Origin: Rhodospirillales bacterium
GTDB taxonomy: Bacteria; Pseudomonadota; Alphaproteobacteria; Micavibrionales; UBA1664
Assembly (NCBI GenBank): GCA_023898805.1
Contig: CP060260.1
Coordinates: forward strand, 1,302,001-1,366,000
Direction of reading: 5' to 3'
DNA: 64,000 bases
Shown one piece after another: positions 1 through 7,704 of this stretch. The notes under the pieces are model-generated. The model was not told the DNA's origin, ran no database searches, and worked only from the letters and a program-made list of their open reading frames with translations. The translations under genes were made by a program, and so were the position numbers. Within the stretch, counting starts at the first letter, position 1, and every line of letters begins with the position of its first letter.

Positions 1-60
1 GGCTGCGCGCCCGGCTTTTTTATTTGCATAAAATAAACGCGCTGCGCTAGACAAAGGGCT

Positions 61-1107
61 ATGCCCAAATCACGCCACAGCGCCCCGCCCGCCGCGCGCG
101 AATTCCATCACGCCGTGTGCGGCGACGTGCGCATTTCCTTCAACGAGGAAAACGAGGTCAAGGTCGCGTTGACTTTTCCCGAAGGGTTCGCCGGTCAGCC
201 TTATCAGGCGCTTGATGCGCTTTGGAGCGCGTATTGCGCCGAAAGACTTGCCGAATGGCGCGACAATTTTCAGGATCATTATATTACCGGCGCCGACGGA
301 CAAAAAATCATGACGCCGCTGAATGCCGAGGACCGGGCCAAGCGTTACCGCACGTTTCAGACCGTCGCGCTGGGGCACCCGGCTGATACCGAGATCCGCG
401 TCGAGAACCTGCTCACCATGGTCAAGATCGCAAGCCCGATGCGCAAGAGGTCGCACGTTCTGCGCCGCATGGAAATCAAGATCAAACAGGATTTGCCGGG
501 GCTGGTTCCTTTTCACGAAGTACCGGGAAAATACGGCAAAAAGCTGGTGGCGGATTTCAACGGGCGGCAATCGCGCTTCGCGGGCGTGATGACCGAAACC
601 TTCCGCCAGAAAATCACCATTCCGATCCTGTTCGAACGTTGGGGCCAGATGTTCGTCATCGAATACGAGCGTGCCAAGGATATCGGTATCAGCATCTCGA
701 TGGCCGGGCACAAACGCGATATTCTGGAACTGGAAGGCGAGGTCAAGAAAATCTACGGGCTTGAGGATTATCTCAGGCACCGGCCTGTCAACCTCAAGAA
801 ATATCCGGATCGTGCTGGACTGACCCAGGCCGGCGTACACGAGGTGATCGACGCCTTTCTGGCCAAGCGCCTGAACGGCTTTCTCGATTTTGCCAATAAT
901 TGGCTTGAAATGAACGGATATGAAGGATGCCGGGCGGTGCCAGTGACCCATTCCAAATCGCGCCCGGAAATGGATGCCCTGCATGACGTGCTGAAGGCCG
1001 CACCCAAGCAGATGCGTAAAAACGCGGTTGCCGCCGCCGTAAAACGTAACGGTGCGTTCGCCGTGGACAGCACGCTCAACGCCCTGCGCCGCAGCCTGAC
1101 GGTATAA
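61..1107 (+). CDS. Conserved-looking hypothetical protein, 348 aa
   Basis: I do not recognise this protein family. The product is soluble-looking, without signal peptide or membrane segment, rich in charged residues, with a basic alpha-helical middle (around residues 125-150, with KMRKRSH-like and MEIKIKQDLPG stretches) and a C-terminal helical part. The ATG directly follows a short AT-rich leader. A 408-codon open frame runs antisense over the same stretch, but it continues through the tRNA-Trp gene and gives low-complexity translation, so the plus frame is preferred. It is a single gene upstream of tRNA-Trp with no obvious partner. The existence of the gene is likely; its function is not inferable here. 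Confidence 0.6.
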   Translation: MPKSRHSAPPAAREFHHAVCGDVRISFNEENEVKVALTFPEGFAGQPYQALDALWSAYCAERLAEWRDNFQDHYITGADGQKIMTPLNAEDRAKRYRTFQTVALGHPADTEIRVENLLTMVKIASPMRKRSHVLRRMEIKIKQDLPGLVPFHEVPGKYGKKLVADFNGRQSRFAGVMTETFRQKITIPILFERWGQMFVIEYERAKDIGISISMAGHKRDILELEGEVKKIYGLEDYLRHRPVNLKKYPDRAGLTQAGVHEVIDAFLAKRLNGFLDFANNWLEMNGYEGCRAVPVTHSKSRPEMDALHDVLKAAPKQMRKNAVAAAVKRNGAFAVDSTLNALRRSLTV

Positions 1108-1134
1108 AAGCCCCGCCGTCCCGCGATTTTTCGA

Positions 1135-1163
1135 TTGGAAAAATCCATCAGACTCCCTATAAC
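1135..1163 (+). promoter_or_regulatory. Sigma-70-like promoter of tRNA-Trp
   Basis: TTGGAA (1135-1140), a 17-base spacer and TATAAC (1158-1163) lie 21 bases before the tRNA. The spacing and distance are what a housekeeping promoter for a stable RNA should show. Confidence 0.6.
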
Positions 1164-1184
1164 AAAGCCCGTCCTTGGGACAAT

Positions 1185-1260
1185 AGGGGTATAGCTCAGC
1201 TGGTAGAGCGACGGTCTCCAAAACCGTAGGTCGAGGGTTCGAACCCTTCTGCCCCTGCCA
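1185..1260 (+). tRNA. tRNA-Trp (CCA anticodon)
   Basis: Full cloverleaf of 76 nt with encoded CCA. The acceptor stem AGGGGTA pairs with TGCCCCT, the D-arm reads AGCTCAGCTGGTAGAGC, the anticodon stem ACGGT/ACCGT encloses the loop CTCCAAA with anticodon CCA, and the T-arm has GGGTTCGAACCC. In many alphaproteobacteria tRNA-Trp sits directly before secE-nusG. Here secE is about 16 kb downstream, so the intervening genes interrupt the usual order. Confidence 0.97.
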
Positions 1261-1294
1261 TTTAGTCTTCCATACCATCAAGGTCGGAGAAACC

Positions 1295-1316
1295 AACGCC
1301 GTAAAGACGGTTTTTT
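1295..1316 (+). terminator. Probable intrinsic terminator after tRNA-Trp
   Basis: A short CCGT/ACGG stem with an AAAG loop is followed by six T residues, 35-56 bases past the tRNA. It separates the tRNA transcript from the convergent immunity gene. The stem is short, so confidence is moderate. Confidence 0.5.
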
Positions 1317-1330
1317 CAATCTTACTAAAT

Positions 1331-1603
1331 CTAGCGTGTGATACGTTCCGCCAGAATTTTTATAGCCGGAAGACGCGCATGAATGCCGTTTTCATCCAGA
1401 TGAAAACTTTTTGCCCATATCGCTGCAATAACAGCTGTAATAGAGTCTGCATTGATTTGACCGTTATCCATTTCTCTTAATGCCAGTGAAATAGCTGCGG
1501 CTTCTGAATCGTACTCATCGGCGGGAGCTCCGGCGGTGATCAGGCCTTCTATGTCGGCTTCCTGAAGCAGGTTATTGATATTCTCATTTGTTTGTGTGGT
1601 CAT
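1331..1603 (-). CDS. Probable immunity protein, DUF1871-like, 90 aa
   Basis: Small acidic protein. The motif GLITAGAPADEYDSEAAAI followed by a C-terminal helix WAKSF...ENGIHARLPAIKILAERI resembles the DUF1871 family, whose members are frequent immunity proteins of polymorphic toxins. Its start lies 10 bases after the stop of the toxin-like gene, and its AAGGA ribosome-binding site overlaps that stop codon region, so translation is probably coupled. Low GC matches the toxin gene and not the chromosome. The expected role is to bind and neutralise the C-terminal domain of the neighbour. Family assignment is by motif recall, not by search. Confidence 0.6.
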   Translation of the reverse strand: MTTQTNENINNLLQEADIEGLITAGAPADEYDSEAAAISLALREMDNGQINADSITAVIAAIWAKSFHLDENGIHARLPAIKILAERITR

Positions 1604-1613
1604 GGCTTAATCC

Positions 1614-2381
1614 TTATTTGCGCCAAACGGTAATGACTTTACCTGCATTCCGTCCTTGGGTTTCTAGCACAACAACCACACCGTTTGAACCTTTATAGAC
1701 TTTCTGCAGTGTACCGTATTTGCCGGTTTTGGTTGTTACGTTTCCTGATTTTTGCGCGCTTTCTATAGCGTCATCGATGTCCTTTTGAGAGATGTTCCTT
1801 TGCTTGCTGCGTATGGATCCATGGTCTGTAGTCTTGCCGTTTGATTTGGGCGCTCTACGGAATATTTTGGTCAAAACACGGATGACTGGGCCAAGCGCTA
1901 TTTTTCCAATACGTAATGATGGCAACAGCAACAGTTCAGGATAAACGGGTCTTATAGGAGGGTCGTCAATCTCATCCGTGGAAACCGGCTCAGCCCAGCA
2001 GCGGCAATTGAAGTCATCTCCGGGGTCCGGGTTATCCGCCCATGAGCGTCTGGTTTTATCCAGTTCCGCATGGCTGGCACGAACTTTATCATCGCCAACG
2101 GTTCTCCAGATATATTCACCCTCAGGTGTTTTGGCAGCTTCATTACTTAAAGCTCTGGAGGTTTCGTCATCAGGCTTCATGGTTCCGGTCACTTTGAGGC
2201 CTTGATCTTTCTGAAAGGCTTCAAGGGCTTTGAAGATAGCTGCATCCGGGATGCCCGTGATTCCAGTTTTTTCATATGGTTTGTAGTAGCCCAGCCGGTT
2301 AAGGGCTTTTTTGATTTGCCGCACATCGATTTCATCCGCAGGGCTGTTGGCGGCAAAAGGGTGTTTTATTTCAATTTTCAT
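1614..2381 (-). CDS. MuF-domain polymorphic toxin with peptidoglycan-binding-like N-terminus, 255 aa
   Basis: Four parts are visible. Residues about 15-80 look like a peptidoglycan-binding repeat (IKKALNRLGYY...AIFKALEAFQKDQGLKVTG). Residues about 90-135 have the phage Mu gpF/SPP1 gp7 head-morphogenesis signature (WRTVGDDKVRASHAELD...DFNCRCWAEPV). Residues about 145-175 form a hydrophobic stretch. The last about 70 residues (HGSIRSKQRNISQKDIDDAI...GKVITVWRK) resemble small DUF4258/BrnT-type RNase-like toxin domains. MuF domains joined to C-terminal toxins are known from temperate phages, but no other phage gene is present here. A separately encoded immunity-like protein follows at once. Toxin activity is inferred, not shown. 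Confidence 0.65.
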   Translation of the reverse strand: MKIEIKHPFAANSPADEIDVRQIKKALNRLGYYKPYEKTGITGIPDAAIFKALEAFQKDQGLKVTGTMKPDDETSRALSNEAAKTPEGEYIWRTVGDDKVRASHAELDKTRRSWADNPDPGDDFNCRCWAEPVSTDEIDDPPIRPVYPELLLLPSLRIGKIALGPVIRVLTKIFRRAPKSNGKTTDHGSIRSKQRNISQKDIDDAIESAQKSGNVTTKTGKYGTLQKVYKGSNGVVVVLETQGRNAGKVITVWRK

Positions 2382-2400
2382 GGGTTCTTTCCGGACAAAA

Positions 2401-2433
2401 AAACACCACGGCGCGGATGCACCTGTGGTGTTT
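2401..2433. repeat. Perfect 9-bp inverted repeat upstream of the toxin gene
   Basis: AAACACCAC (2401-2409) and GTGGTGTTT (2425-2433) form a 9-bp stem around a 15-base loop, 20 bases upstream of the toxin start. On either strand it could act as a terminator-like hairpin or as an operator for toxin expression. The flanking sequence at 2434-2470 is very AT-rich. Confidence 0.5.
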
Positions 2434-2608
2434 AATATGAATATAATCCTATATTATTATCGTGATGTCAAGGCGCTTTCACGAGAACAGTTATCGGAAG
2501 ACTGCAACCCCTGCCATTTTTCTGATGTGGCGCCCATCCCGTCATGGGGAGAATTAAGAACACTCCCGGCACGCCGCTTCCCCTATCGCTTACTCCTCTC
2601 CGCTTGCA

Positions 2609-2642
2609 AGAAAAAGGCGGATGGAACTTGCCTCCATCCGCC
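2609..2642 (-). terminator. Intrinsic terminator of the outer-membrane protein gene
   Basis: On the minus strand GGCGGATGGA and TCCATCCGCC pair around a 7-base loop and are followed by TTTTTCTT. It lies 23 bases past the stop of the barrel gene and marks the end of that transcript. Confidence 0.85.
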
Positions 2643-2664
2643 TCCGGCAGTGGCCGTGTGCGCT

Positions 2665-3306
2665 TTAGAAGTGGTAACGCATGCCTGCTTCGATCGCGTT
2701 TTCATGCAGCGAGCCAAGCTTCACATGTCCGCCCGCGCCGTCCGAAAAGGACGGCTTTTCAAAGCCCATGTACTTATATCCGAGCGACCAGTCTGTCTGA
2801 GGCATGGATTCTGGCGTGTACGATACGCCAGCCATGGCCTGATAGGCGAAAACGTTTTGGGTCGAATCGCTGTTGCCCAGACCCTGGCCCTTCGGGAATT
2901 TCACAAATCCTTGTCCGACACCTGCCCCCACATAGGGTTTGAAACCGGTTCCTGTATTAAAATCATAATACGCATTGCCCATAAGCGCGATGGCCTTGAG
3001 GTCGCCGCTCGGGTTCGTGTTGGCCAGGACATTCTTCAGTTTCATGGCGTGATAACTGGCCTCCCCCTCAAAGCGTACGTCGCCCGTATCGCTGCTCAGG
3101 GCCTCGGGTTGCCAGCCGCCCACAATACCTGCGCCGCTGCTGAATCCGTATTTCACTTTGCCGGTGGAAGATCCGCTGACGCTCGAATTGGAAGGGTTGG
3201 CGATATCGCCCTTGGCGCCGACATAGAAGGAATCGGCCGCGTGGGCGATGCTGGCGTAAGGCAGAACGGCCAGCAATGCGGCGGCGGTAAAACTCAGGAA
3301 CCTCAT
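2665..3306 (-). CDS. Outer-membrane beta-barrel protein, 213 aa
   Basis: An N-terminal signal peptide (MRFLSFTAAALLAVLPYASIAHA, cleavage after AHA) is followed by alternating polar/hydrophobic strands and a C-terminal aromatic (MRYHF) as expected for BAM-inserted barrels. The glycine-rich strands (FKPYVGAGVGQGFVKF, FAYQAMAGVSY, WSLGYKYMGF) resemble the small OmpA-like/Omp31-type 8-stranded porins. The start has a strong ribosome-binding site (AAGGAGA). A CTTCAG-N5-CTTCAG box lies 62 bases upstream in coding orientation, so this barrel is probably under the two-component system encoded at 7.7-9.7 kb. It may be a membrane-remodelling target or an exit route for the operon's product. Confidence 0.85.
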   Translation of the reverse strand: MRFLSFTAAALLAVLPYASIAHAADSFYVGAKGDIANPSNSSVSGSSTGKVKYGFSSGAGIVGGWQPEALSSDTGDVRFEGEASYHAMKLKNVLANTNPSGDLKAIALMGNAYYDFNTGTGFKPYVGAGVGQGFVKFPKGQGLGNSDSTQNVFAYQAMAGVSYTPESMPQTDWSLGYKYMGFEKPSFSDGAGGHVKLGSLHENAIEAGMRYHF

Positions 3307-3368
3307 TGAAAATCTCCTTGAAAACGGTTGAAAGGTTTTAAATCCCGCCCTCTTTGTGACGCGCGTCG

Positions 3369-3385
3369 CTGAAGCGAAGCTGAAG
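3369..3385 (-). promoter_or_regulatory. Response-regulator box A (outer-membrane protein promoter)
   Basis: Read on the minus strand this is CTTCAG-N5-CTTCAG, with 62 bases between the box and the barrel start codon. It is one of four identical-core boxes in the window. The tandem hexamers with 11-bp period match the layout of PmrA-type boxes. Confidence 0.75.
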
Positions 3386-3390
3386 CGGGC

Positions 3391-3407
3391 CTTCAGGCCG
3401 TCTTCAG
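3391..3407 (+). promoter_or_regulatory. Response-regulator box B (biosynthetic operon promoter)
   Basis: CTTCAG-N5-CTTCAG on the plus strand, only 5 bases from the oppositely oriented box A, so the divergent promoters are probably co-controlled. Since a -10 element must lie about 17 bases further on, transcription should begin near 3435-3440. This argues against translation starts at 3416 or 3419 for the first operon gene. Confidence 0.75.
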
Positions 3408-3454
3408 TTTGATCGTTGATGCTGAGAACAGGTTCAACAAGCGGATTCGTTCAC

Positions 3455-4174
3455 ATGCTGATTATCCCAATGCAGGAACATGAAAGCGCGCCGGCACAGC
3501 TTTGTCTGGATGCGCGGCTTGCCGGGCGTCTCGCGGCGCTTAATCCTTCGGTCATCGATATCTGCTCTCGCTTCGCGCCTGCCCGCAAAGCCGTCGAGGG
3601 ATTTATCGCGGATGTTTACAAAAGGACTTACGGCGCGGATATCGCGGTAACCTACCCGACGCTGATGAGTGTCCGCGATGCAAACGGTTATATTCTGGCA
3701 GCCTGCGGATTCAGGATGGCTGAGACGGAACCGCTTTTTCTCGAACGCTATACCGGCGCGCCGGTCGAAAGCCTTCTCGAAGCCCGCATCGGTCATGCCG
3801 TTGCACGAGGCGAGGTCGCCGAGATTGGTAATCTTGCCTCGGGCGGGCAGGGCGCTTCGCTGTTTTTGTTCGCGGCGCTTTCGATGTTTCTTAACGCGCG
3901 CGGGGTGCGTCACGCCGTGATCACGGGTACGGACGTGCTGACCCGGCGCCTGCACAAAATGGGTTTGCAGCCTGCCGTGTTATGCGAGGCCGACCCTTCG
4001 GCGCTGGAAGCGGAGGAACGCCGTAAATGGGGATCGTATTACGAAACGAGCCCCAGGGTTCTGGCCGGTACGCTTGATGAAAGCGTGCGGCATCTTCAGG
4101 ACGCGCTCGGCATGAGCTACAAGGACGCGTCGCAAACGCTATACACAAGGCTGCACCACAGGGTGCAGGCATGA
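3455..4174 (+). CDS. Thermostable-hemolysin family (GNAT-like) protein
   Basis: The C-terminal half carries the signature of the T_hemolysin family (PF12261): VAEIGNLASGGQGASLFLF, then a strand-helix with ITGTDVLTRRLHKMGLQP, then AEERRKWGSYYETSPRVLAG. Despite its name the family has a GNAT-like fold related to acyl-homoserine-lactone synthases, so acyl transfer is more plausible than haemolysis. It is the first gene of a seven-gene operon and overlaps the AMP-ligase gene by 4 bases (ATGA). The start at 3455 was chosen because box B predicts a transcript beginning near 3437; ATG 3470 is the alternative. The expected role is to supply or transfer an acyl group in a small-molecule pathway (inference). 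Confidence 0.75.
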   Translation: MLIIPMQEHESAPAQLCLDARLAGRLAALNPSVIDICSRFAPARKAVEGFIADVYKRTYGADIAVTYPTLMSVRDANGYILAACGFRMAETEPLFLERYTGAPVESLLEARIGHAVARGEVAEIGNLASGGQGASLFLFAALSMFLNARGVRHAVITGTDVLTRRLHKMGLQPAVLCEADPSALEAEERRKWGSYYETSPRVLAGTLDESVRHLQDALGMSYKDASQTLYTRLHHRVQA

Positions 4175-5574
4175 GCCTGATTGTAAGTGCTCTCAAACAG
4201 CAGGCGAACGCGCTGGCGCTGGCTGGGGCGGGTTGCGCCTATACGTCGCGTGCGCTGGTATCGGAAGTAATGGCGCGGGTCGCGCATCTGGCCGCTTCGC
4301 GCGTACGTGTCCTCGGCCTGTATCTGGGCAACGGTGTCGAGTGGGTGCTCTGGGATCTTGCGGCGCTCGAAGCCGGGATTGTCTGCGTGCCGCTGCCGCC
4401 CTTCTTTACGAAGGATCAGGTCGATTACGTCATTGCCGCTGCGGGAATTGATCATGTGCTGGATGCCCAAGGGTTGAAACCAACGGGAAAACATGCCGTG
4501 CCGCTGCCCGAAGGCACGGCCAAGATCACGTTTACGTCCGGCACGACGGGGATGCCGAAAGGTGTTTGCCTTTCGGAAAAAGGAATGGAGCAGGTGGCGC
4601 GATCCATTATGCAGATGGTTGGGCCTATCGGCGTCGGCAATCATCTTTGCGTTATGCCATTGTCTATCCTTCTTGAAAACGTCGCGGGTGTTTATGCGGG
4701 GATTCTTGCGGGCGCCGCACTTTATGTGGAGGCGCCGGAAACGGTCGGCATGAGTAATCCTTTCAGGCCCGATTTTTCCAGACTTCTGGATGTGCTGGCC
4801 GAACGCGATATTGCAACGATGATTCTGGTCCCGGAGTTGCTGCGCGGAATCGTGGCGACATTGCGGGCGGCACCGCGATCCTTGCCGTTCCTTCGCTTTG
4901 TCGCTGTTGGTGGGTCGAAAATTGCGCAAGACCTTATCGTCGCCGCGCGCGCCGCGGGTCTTCCCGCCTATGAAGGGTATGGTTTGAGCGAATGCGCCTC
5001 CGTCGTCAGCCTCAATACACCCGGGAACGACCGCGCGGGCAGTGTCGGCACACTGCTGCCGCATGTAACGGCCATAATCGAAGGCGGCGAGATCGTAATC
5101 CGTGACCCAGCATTTTTAGGGTATCTCGGTGATGCGGACGCGCCGCAAAAAAACTTCGCCACGGGAGATCTTGGACGCTTTGGAGAAGGTGGCACGCTTT
5201 ACATCGACGGTCGCAAAAAGAACGTCCTGATCACCTCGCATGGACGCAACGTTGCCCCAGAATGGTCGGAAAGCGAACTTCTGGCGCAACCGGAAATCGC
5301 ACAGGCGATTGTATACGGCGATGGGCTTCCCGCGCTTTATGCGTTGATCGTGTCGGCAAGGCCCGATGCCGATGTGCCGGCGGCGGTTGCGCGCGCCAAT
5401 GCCCGCCTGCCGGCTTATGCGCGCATTGACGGATTTACAGCCGTGCCGCCATTCACCGTGGCTGACGGCACGCTTACAGGTACGGGGCGTCCGCGCCGCA
5501 CCAATATTCTTTCACGTTACCAATCCATCATAGTAAAGGAGAGCGAGAATGAGTTTCTATCAAAGACTGGTTAA
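4171..5574 (+). CDS. AMP-dependent acyl/aryl acid ligase (ANL superfamily), 467 aa
   Basis: Adenylation motifs appear in order: FTSGTTGMPKGV (phosphate loop, near residue 115), YGLSECASVV (A5), TGDLGRF (A7) and GRKKNVLITSHGRNVAPEW (A8). These enzymes activate a carboxylic acid as acyl-AMP and pass it to CoA or a carrier. The last motif, normally GK with the catalytic lysine, reads TGTGRPRR here, so an arginine sits where lysine is expected. The protein may make only the adenylate or rely on another residue. It is translationally coupled to its upstream neighbour, and the next gene starts 26 bases inside its end. The substrate cannot be read from sequence. Confidence 0.85.
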   Translation: MSLIVSALKQQANALALAGAGCAYTSRALVSEVMARVAHLAASRVRVLGLYLGNGVEWVLWDLAALEAGIVCVPLPPFFTKDQVDYVIAAAGIDHVLDAQGLKPTGKHAVPLPEGTAKITFTSGTTGMPKGVCLSEKGMEQVARSIMQMVGPIGVGNHLCVMPLSILLENVAGVYAGILAGAALYVEAPETVGMSNPFRPDFSRLLDVLAERDIATMILVPELLRGIVATLRAAPRSLPFLRFVAVGGSKIAQDLIVAARAAGLPAYEGYGLSECASVVSLNTPGNDRAGSVGTLLPHVTAIIEGGEIVIRDPAFLGYLGDADAPQKNFATGDLGRFGEGGTLYIDGRKKNVLITSHGRNVAPEWSESELLAQPEIAQAIVYGDGLPALYALIVSARPDADVPAAVARANARLPAYARIDGFTAVPPFTVADGTLTGTGRPRRTNILSRYQSIIVKESENEFLSKTG

Positions 5575-6223
5575 GGAAACGGAAGTGTACCGCGCGGCAC
5601 TTTACGGCGTACCGCAACTGGCCGACGCGCTTCAGGGTCGCATCGACCGTGAAACCTACGCGGCCTACCTGGCGCAGGCCTATCATCACGTGCGCCATAC
5701 CGTACCGCTTTTGATGAGCATGGGTACGAACCTGCCGGATGAAAAGAACTGGATGCACAAGTCGATCGTGGAATATCTGGAAGAGGAAATCGGTCACGAG
5801 GAATGGATTTTGAATGATATCGCGGCTTGTGGCGGCGACAGGGAAGCCGTTCGTAAATCCGCCCCCCAAATCGCCACGCAGGCGATGGTCGCCTATAATT
5901 ACGATTACATCGCACGCAAAAACCCGGTCGGATTTTTCGGCATGGTCTTCATGCTTGAAAGCACCAGCACCGAGATCGCCAGTAAAGGGGCGGACAGCGT
6001 GAAAAAGGCGCTTAACCTCCCGAACAATGCGTTTACCTATCTATATTCGCACGGCTCTTTGGACATCAAGCACATGGCCTTTTTCGAAGAAACGATGAAC
6101 GGAATCACGGATCCAGACGATCAGGCCGCGATCATCGAAGTCGCGCAAAATGCCTTCCAGCTTTTCGCCGGTATTTTCCGCGCGTTGCCGCAAAGCAAAC
6201 GGGAAACACGTCATGCAGCTTAA
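5549..6223 (+). CDS. Haem-oxygenase-like diiron (HDO/TenA-fold) protein, 224 aa
   Basis: All-helical protein of the TenA/iron-containing redox enzyme type. Candidate metal ligands fit the HDO pattern: E80 and H83 in EEEIGHEEW, E137 in FMLESTSTE, then H168, D172 and H175 in SHGSLDIKH. HDO enzymes include UndA (fatty acid to terminal alkene), SznF and CADD, and act on activated or free acids and amines with O2. An AMP ligase upstream and a dehydrogenase downstream support an oxidative step on a ligase-activated substrate. The start has a good ribosome-binding site (AAGGAGAGCGAG) inside the end of the ligase gene. It overlaps the next gene by 11 bases. Confidence 0.8.
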   Translation: MSFYQRLVKETEVYRAALYGVPQLADALQGRIDRETYAAYLAQAYHHVRHTVPLLMSMGTNLPDEKNWMHKSIVEYLEEEIGHEEWILNDIAACGGDREAVRKSAPQIATQAMVAYNYDYIARKNPVGFFGMVFMLESTSTEIASKGADSVKKALNLPNNAFTYLYSHGSLDIKHMAFFEETMNGITDPDDQAAIIEVAQNAFQLFAGIFRALPQSKRETRHAA

Positions 6224-6968
6224 AGGTAAAAACGTCGTTCTGACGGGCGGGCAGGGTGGCATTGGCCGTGTTCTGGCCCAAAAGCTGACCGAAGCCGAAG
6301 CCAGCGTGACCGTGGTCGATCGAGGCGAGGGCCCGTCAACCCGCGTATGCGACCTTTCAAACGGAGCGGCGGTTGAGGAATTGTGTGCCGAACTCAAGGA
6401 CGGCAAAACCGATATCCTCATCAATCTCGCGGGGCTCATGTATTTCGGGCACACGCAAGACCAGCCCGCCGGAAATCTGGAGGCGATGCTGCGTGTCAAT
6501 CTGCAAACCCCCATCCGCCTGGCGCAGGCAGTCCTGCCGGGCATGCTGGCGCGGGGGCGGGGGCAAATCGTTAATATCGGTTCTGTCTTTGGCTCCATCC
6601 CTTTTCCGCATTTTACGACGTACTCGGCGACAAAGGCGGGAATGAAGGCCTTTTCGGAAGCCCTTCGCCGCGAATATGCGGGCCGTGGCATAACGGTCAC
6701 CCACATTGCGCCCCGCGCGGTTAAAACGGGACTCAATGGCGGGGCGATCGCCACGCTGCACGCGCGCACGAAAACCGTGAACGATTCACCGGAAAAAGTG
6801 GCCACGATCGTTCTTGAAGCCATTCAGTCGGACCGTAAATGCCTGACCATAGGCTTTCCTGAAAAACTTTTTGCCCGCATCAACGCGATTGCGCCTGCGG
6901 TCATCGACAAGGCACTGGTGTCGCAGCGCGACATCGCCAACAGCGTCTTGCACGAAATGCGCGCCTGA
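6213..6968 (+). CDS. Short-chain dehydrogenase/reductase, 251 aa
   Basis: Classical SDR. The nucleotide-binding motif TGGQGGIG is near the N-terminus, NLAGLM matches the NAG motif, the catalytic Ser is in NIGSVFGS, and the YSATK motif (Tyr and Lys) follows. It reduces or oxidises a carbonyl/alcohol with NAD(P)H. The start at 6213 (MQLKGKNVVLTGG) places the Rossmann motif correctly and overlaps the end of the diiron gene, whereas an upstream start at 6150 would add an unrelated tail. The position in the operon suggests it acts on the product of the ligase/diiron steps; the substrate is unknown. Confidence 0.88.
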   Translation: MQLKGKNVVLTGGQGGIGRVLAQKLTEAEASVTVVDRGEGPSTRVCDLSNGAAVEELCAELKDGKTDILINLAGLMYFGHTQDQPAGNLEAMLRVNLQTPIRLAQAVLPGMLARGRGQIVNIGSVFGSIPFPHFTTYSATKAGMKAFSEALRREYAGRGITVTHIAPRAVKTGLNGGAIATLHARTKTVNDSPEKVATIVLEAIQSDRKCLTIGFPEKLFARINAIAPAVIDKALVSQRDIANSVLHEMRA

Positions 6969-6999
6969 ATTCATCCATTAAAGACAAGGAGAAAGCATC

Positions 7000-7677
7000 A
7001 TGAATACGAAACCCTATGCCCTTTTATTTGCGGCATGCCTTTTAGGTGCGCCGGCCATGGCGCAGGAAGTTGCGGTCGATCCGGTTATGCAGGACGTTTC
7101 TGGGTTGCAAAACGAATGGGCGCATATCAAATACGAAGTCGCGGATAAAAAACTTCAGAAAAGCGACATGGCGGCGTTGGGTGATAGAGCCGCGCAAATC
7201 GCCGCCCGATGGCCGAATCGTGCCGAGCCCAAAATCTGGGAAGGCATTATTCTTGCCACCGATGCGGGCATGGAGGGCGGAATTTCCGCTCTTGGCAAGG
7301 TCAAGGACGCCAAGACGCTGTTCGAGCAGGCGTTGCAAATCGACGACCGCGCGCTTGATGGGTCCGCGCATACAAGTCTTGGTTCTTTGTATTATCAGGT
7401 GCCAGGCTGGCCCGTTGCCTTCGGCGACGACAAAAAAGCGGAAACGGAGCTGCGAGCGGCGCTGGCCATCAACCCCGATGGTATCGATCAGAATTACTTT
7501 TATGGGGACTATCTTGTGAAACAGAAAAAATACAAGGAAGCGGTGGCGCCTTTGCAAAAAGCCCTTTCCGCGCCGCCGCGTGAAGGTCGCGCGGTAGCGG
7601 ATGCAGGACGTCGCAAGGAGATCGAGGCCGATCTGGGCATTGTCGCCAAAAATGGCGTTACAAGCGGCTTTAACTGA
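7000..7677 (+). CDS. Secreted or periplasmic TPR-like protein, 225 aa
   Basis: The signal peptide MNTKPYALLFAACLLGAPAMA precedes a helical protein with TPR-like pairs (LFEQALQIDDRALDGSAHTSLGSLYY, AETELRAALAINPDGIDQNYFYGDYL, YKEAVAPLQKAL). Such proteins scaffold complexes or sense in the periplasm. The ATG has a strong AAGGAGA site. It lies 31 bases after the SDR gene and 27 before the regulator gene, so it belongs to the operon. A role as periplasmic partner of the sensor kinase or as export scaffold would fit, but nothing in the sequence proves either. Confidence 0.75.
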   Translation: MNTKPYALLFAACLLGAPAMAQEVAVDPVMQDVSGLQNEWAHIKYEVADKKLQKSDMAALGDRAAQIAARWPNRAEPKIWEGIILATDAGMEGGISALGKVKDAKTLFEQALQIDDRALDGSAHTSLGSLYYQVPGWPVAFGDDKKAETELRAALAINPDGIDQNYFYGDYLVKQKKYKEAVAPLQKALSAPPREGRAVADAGRRKEIEADLGIVAKNGVTSGFN

Positions 7678-7704
7678 CGCGCCGGACCTTTTATAAAAGA
7701 CATC

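Larger units (their letters stand above)
1252..2519. mobile_element. Candidate mini-insert bounded by a 12-bp tRNA-Trp 3'-end repeat
   Basis: The last bases of tRNA-Trp plus three more, CCCCTGCCATTT (1252-1263), recur exactly at 2508-2519 in the same orientation. Between the copies lie only a toxin-like and an immunity-like gene with clearly lower GC (1681-1740 counts 26 G+C of 60). A tRNA 3' end duplicated around a foreign segment is the classic footprint of site-specific integration. No integrase is present, so the insert would have been mobilised in trans or is a remnant. The 12-bp repeat alone could be chance; the coincidence with the composition boundary is the main support. Confidence 0.4.

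Noticed and set aside
70..1296. 408-codon open frame antisense to the first gene
   Set aside because: It runs across the tRNA-Trp gene and has no ribosome-binding site or recognisable motif. High GC gives long antisense frames by chance.
2401..2433. Intrinsic terminator
   Set aside because: There is no convincing T-run on the side needed and the hairpin lies upstream of, not after, the toxin gene. Kept only as an inverted repeat.
3455..4174. True haemolysin
   Set aside because: The family name is historical; the fold is GNAT-like, there is no signal peptide and the gene is inside a biosynthetic operon.
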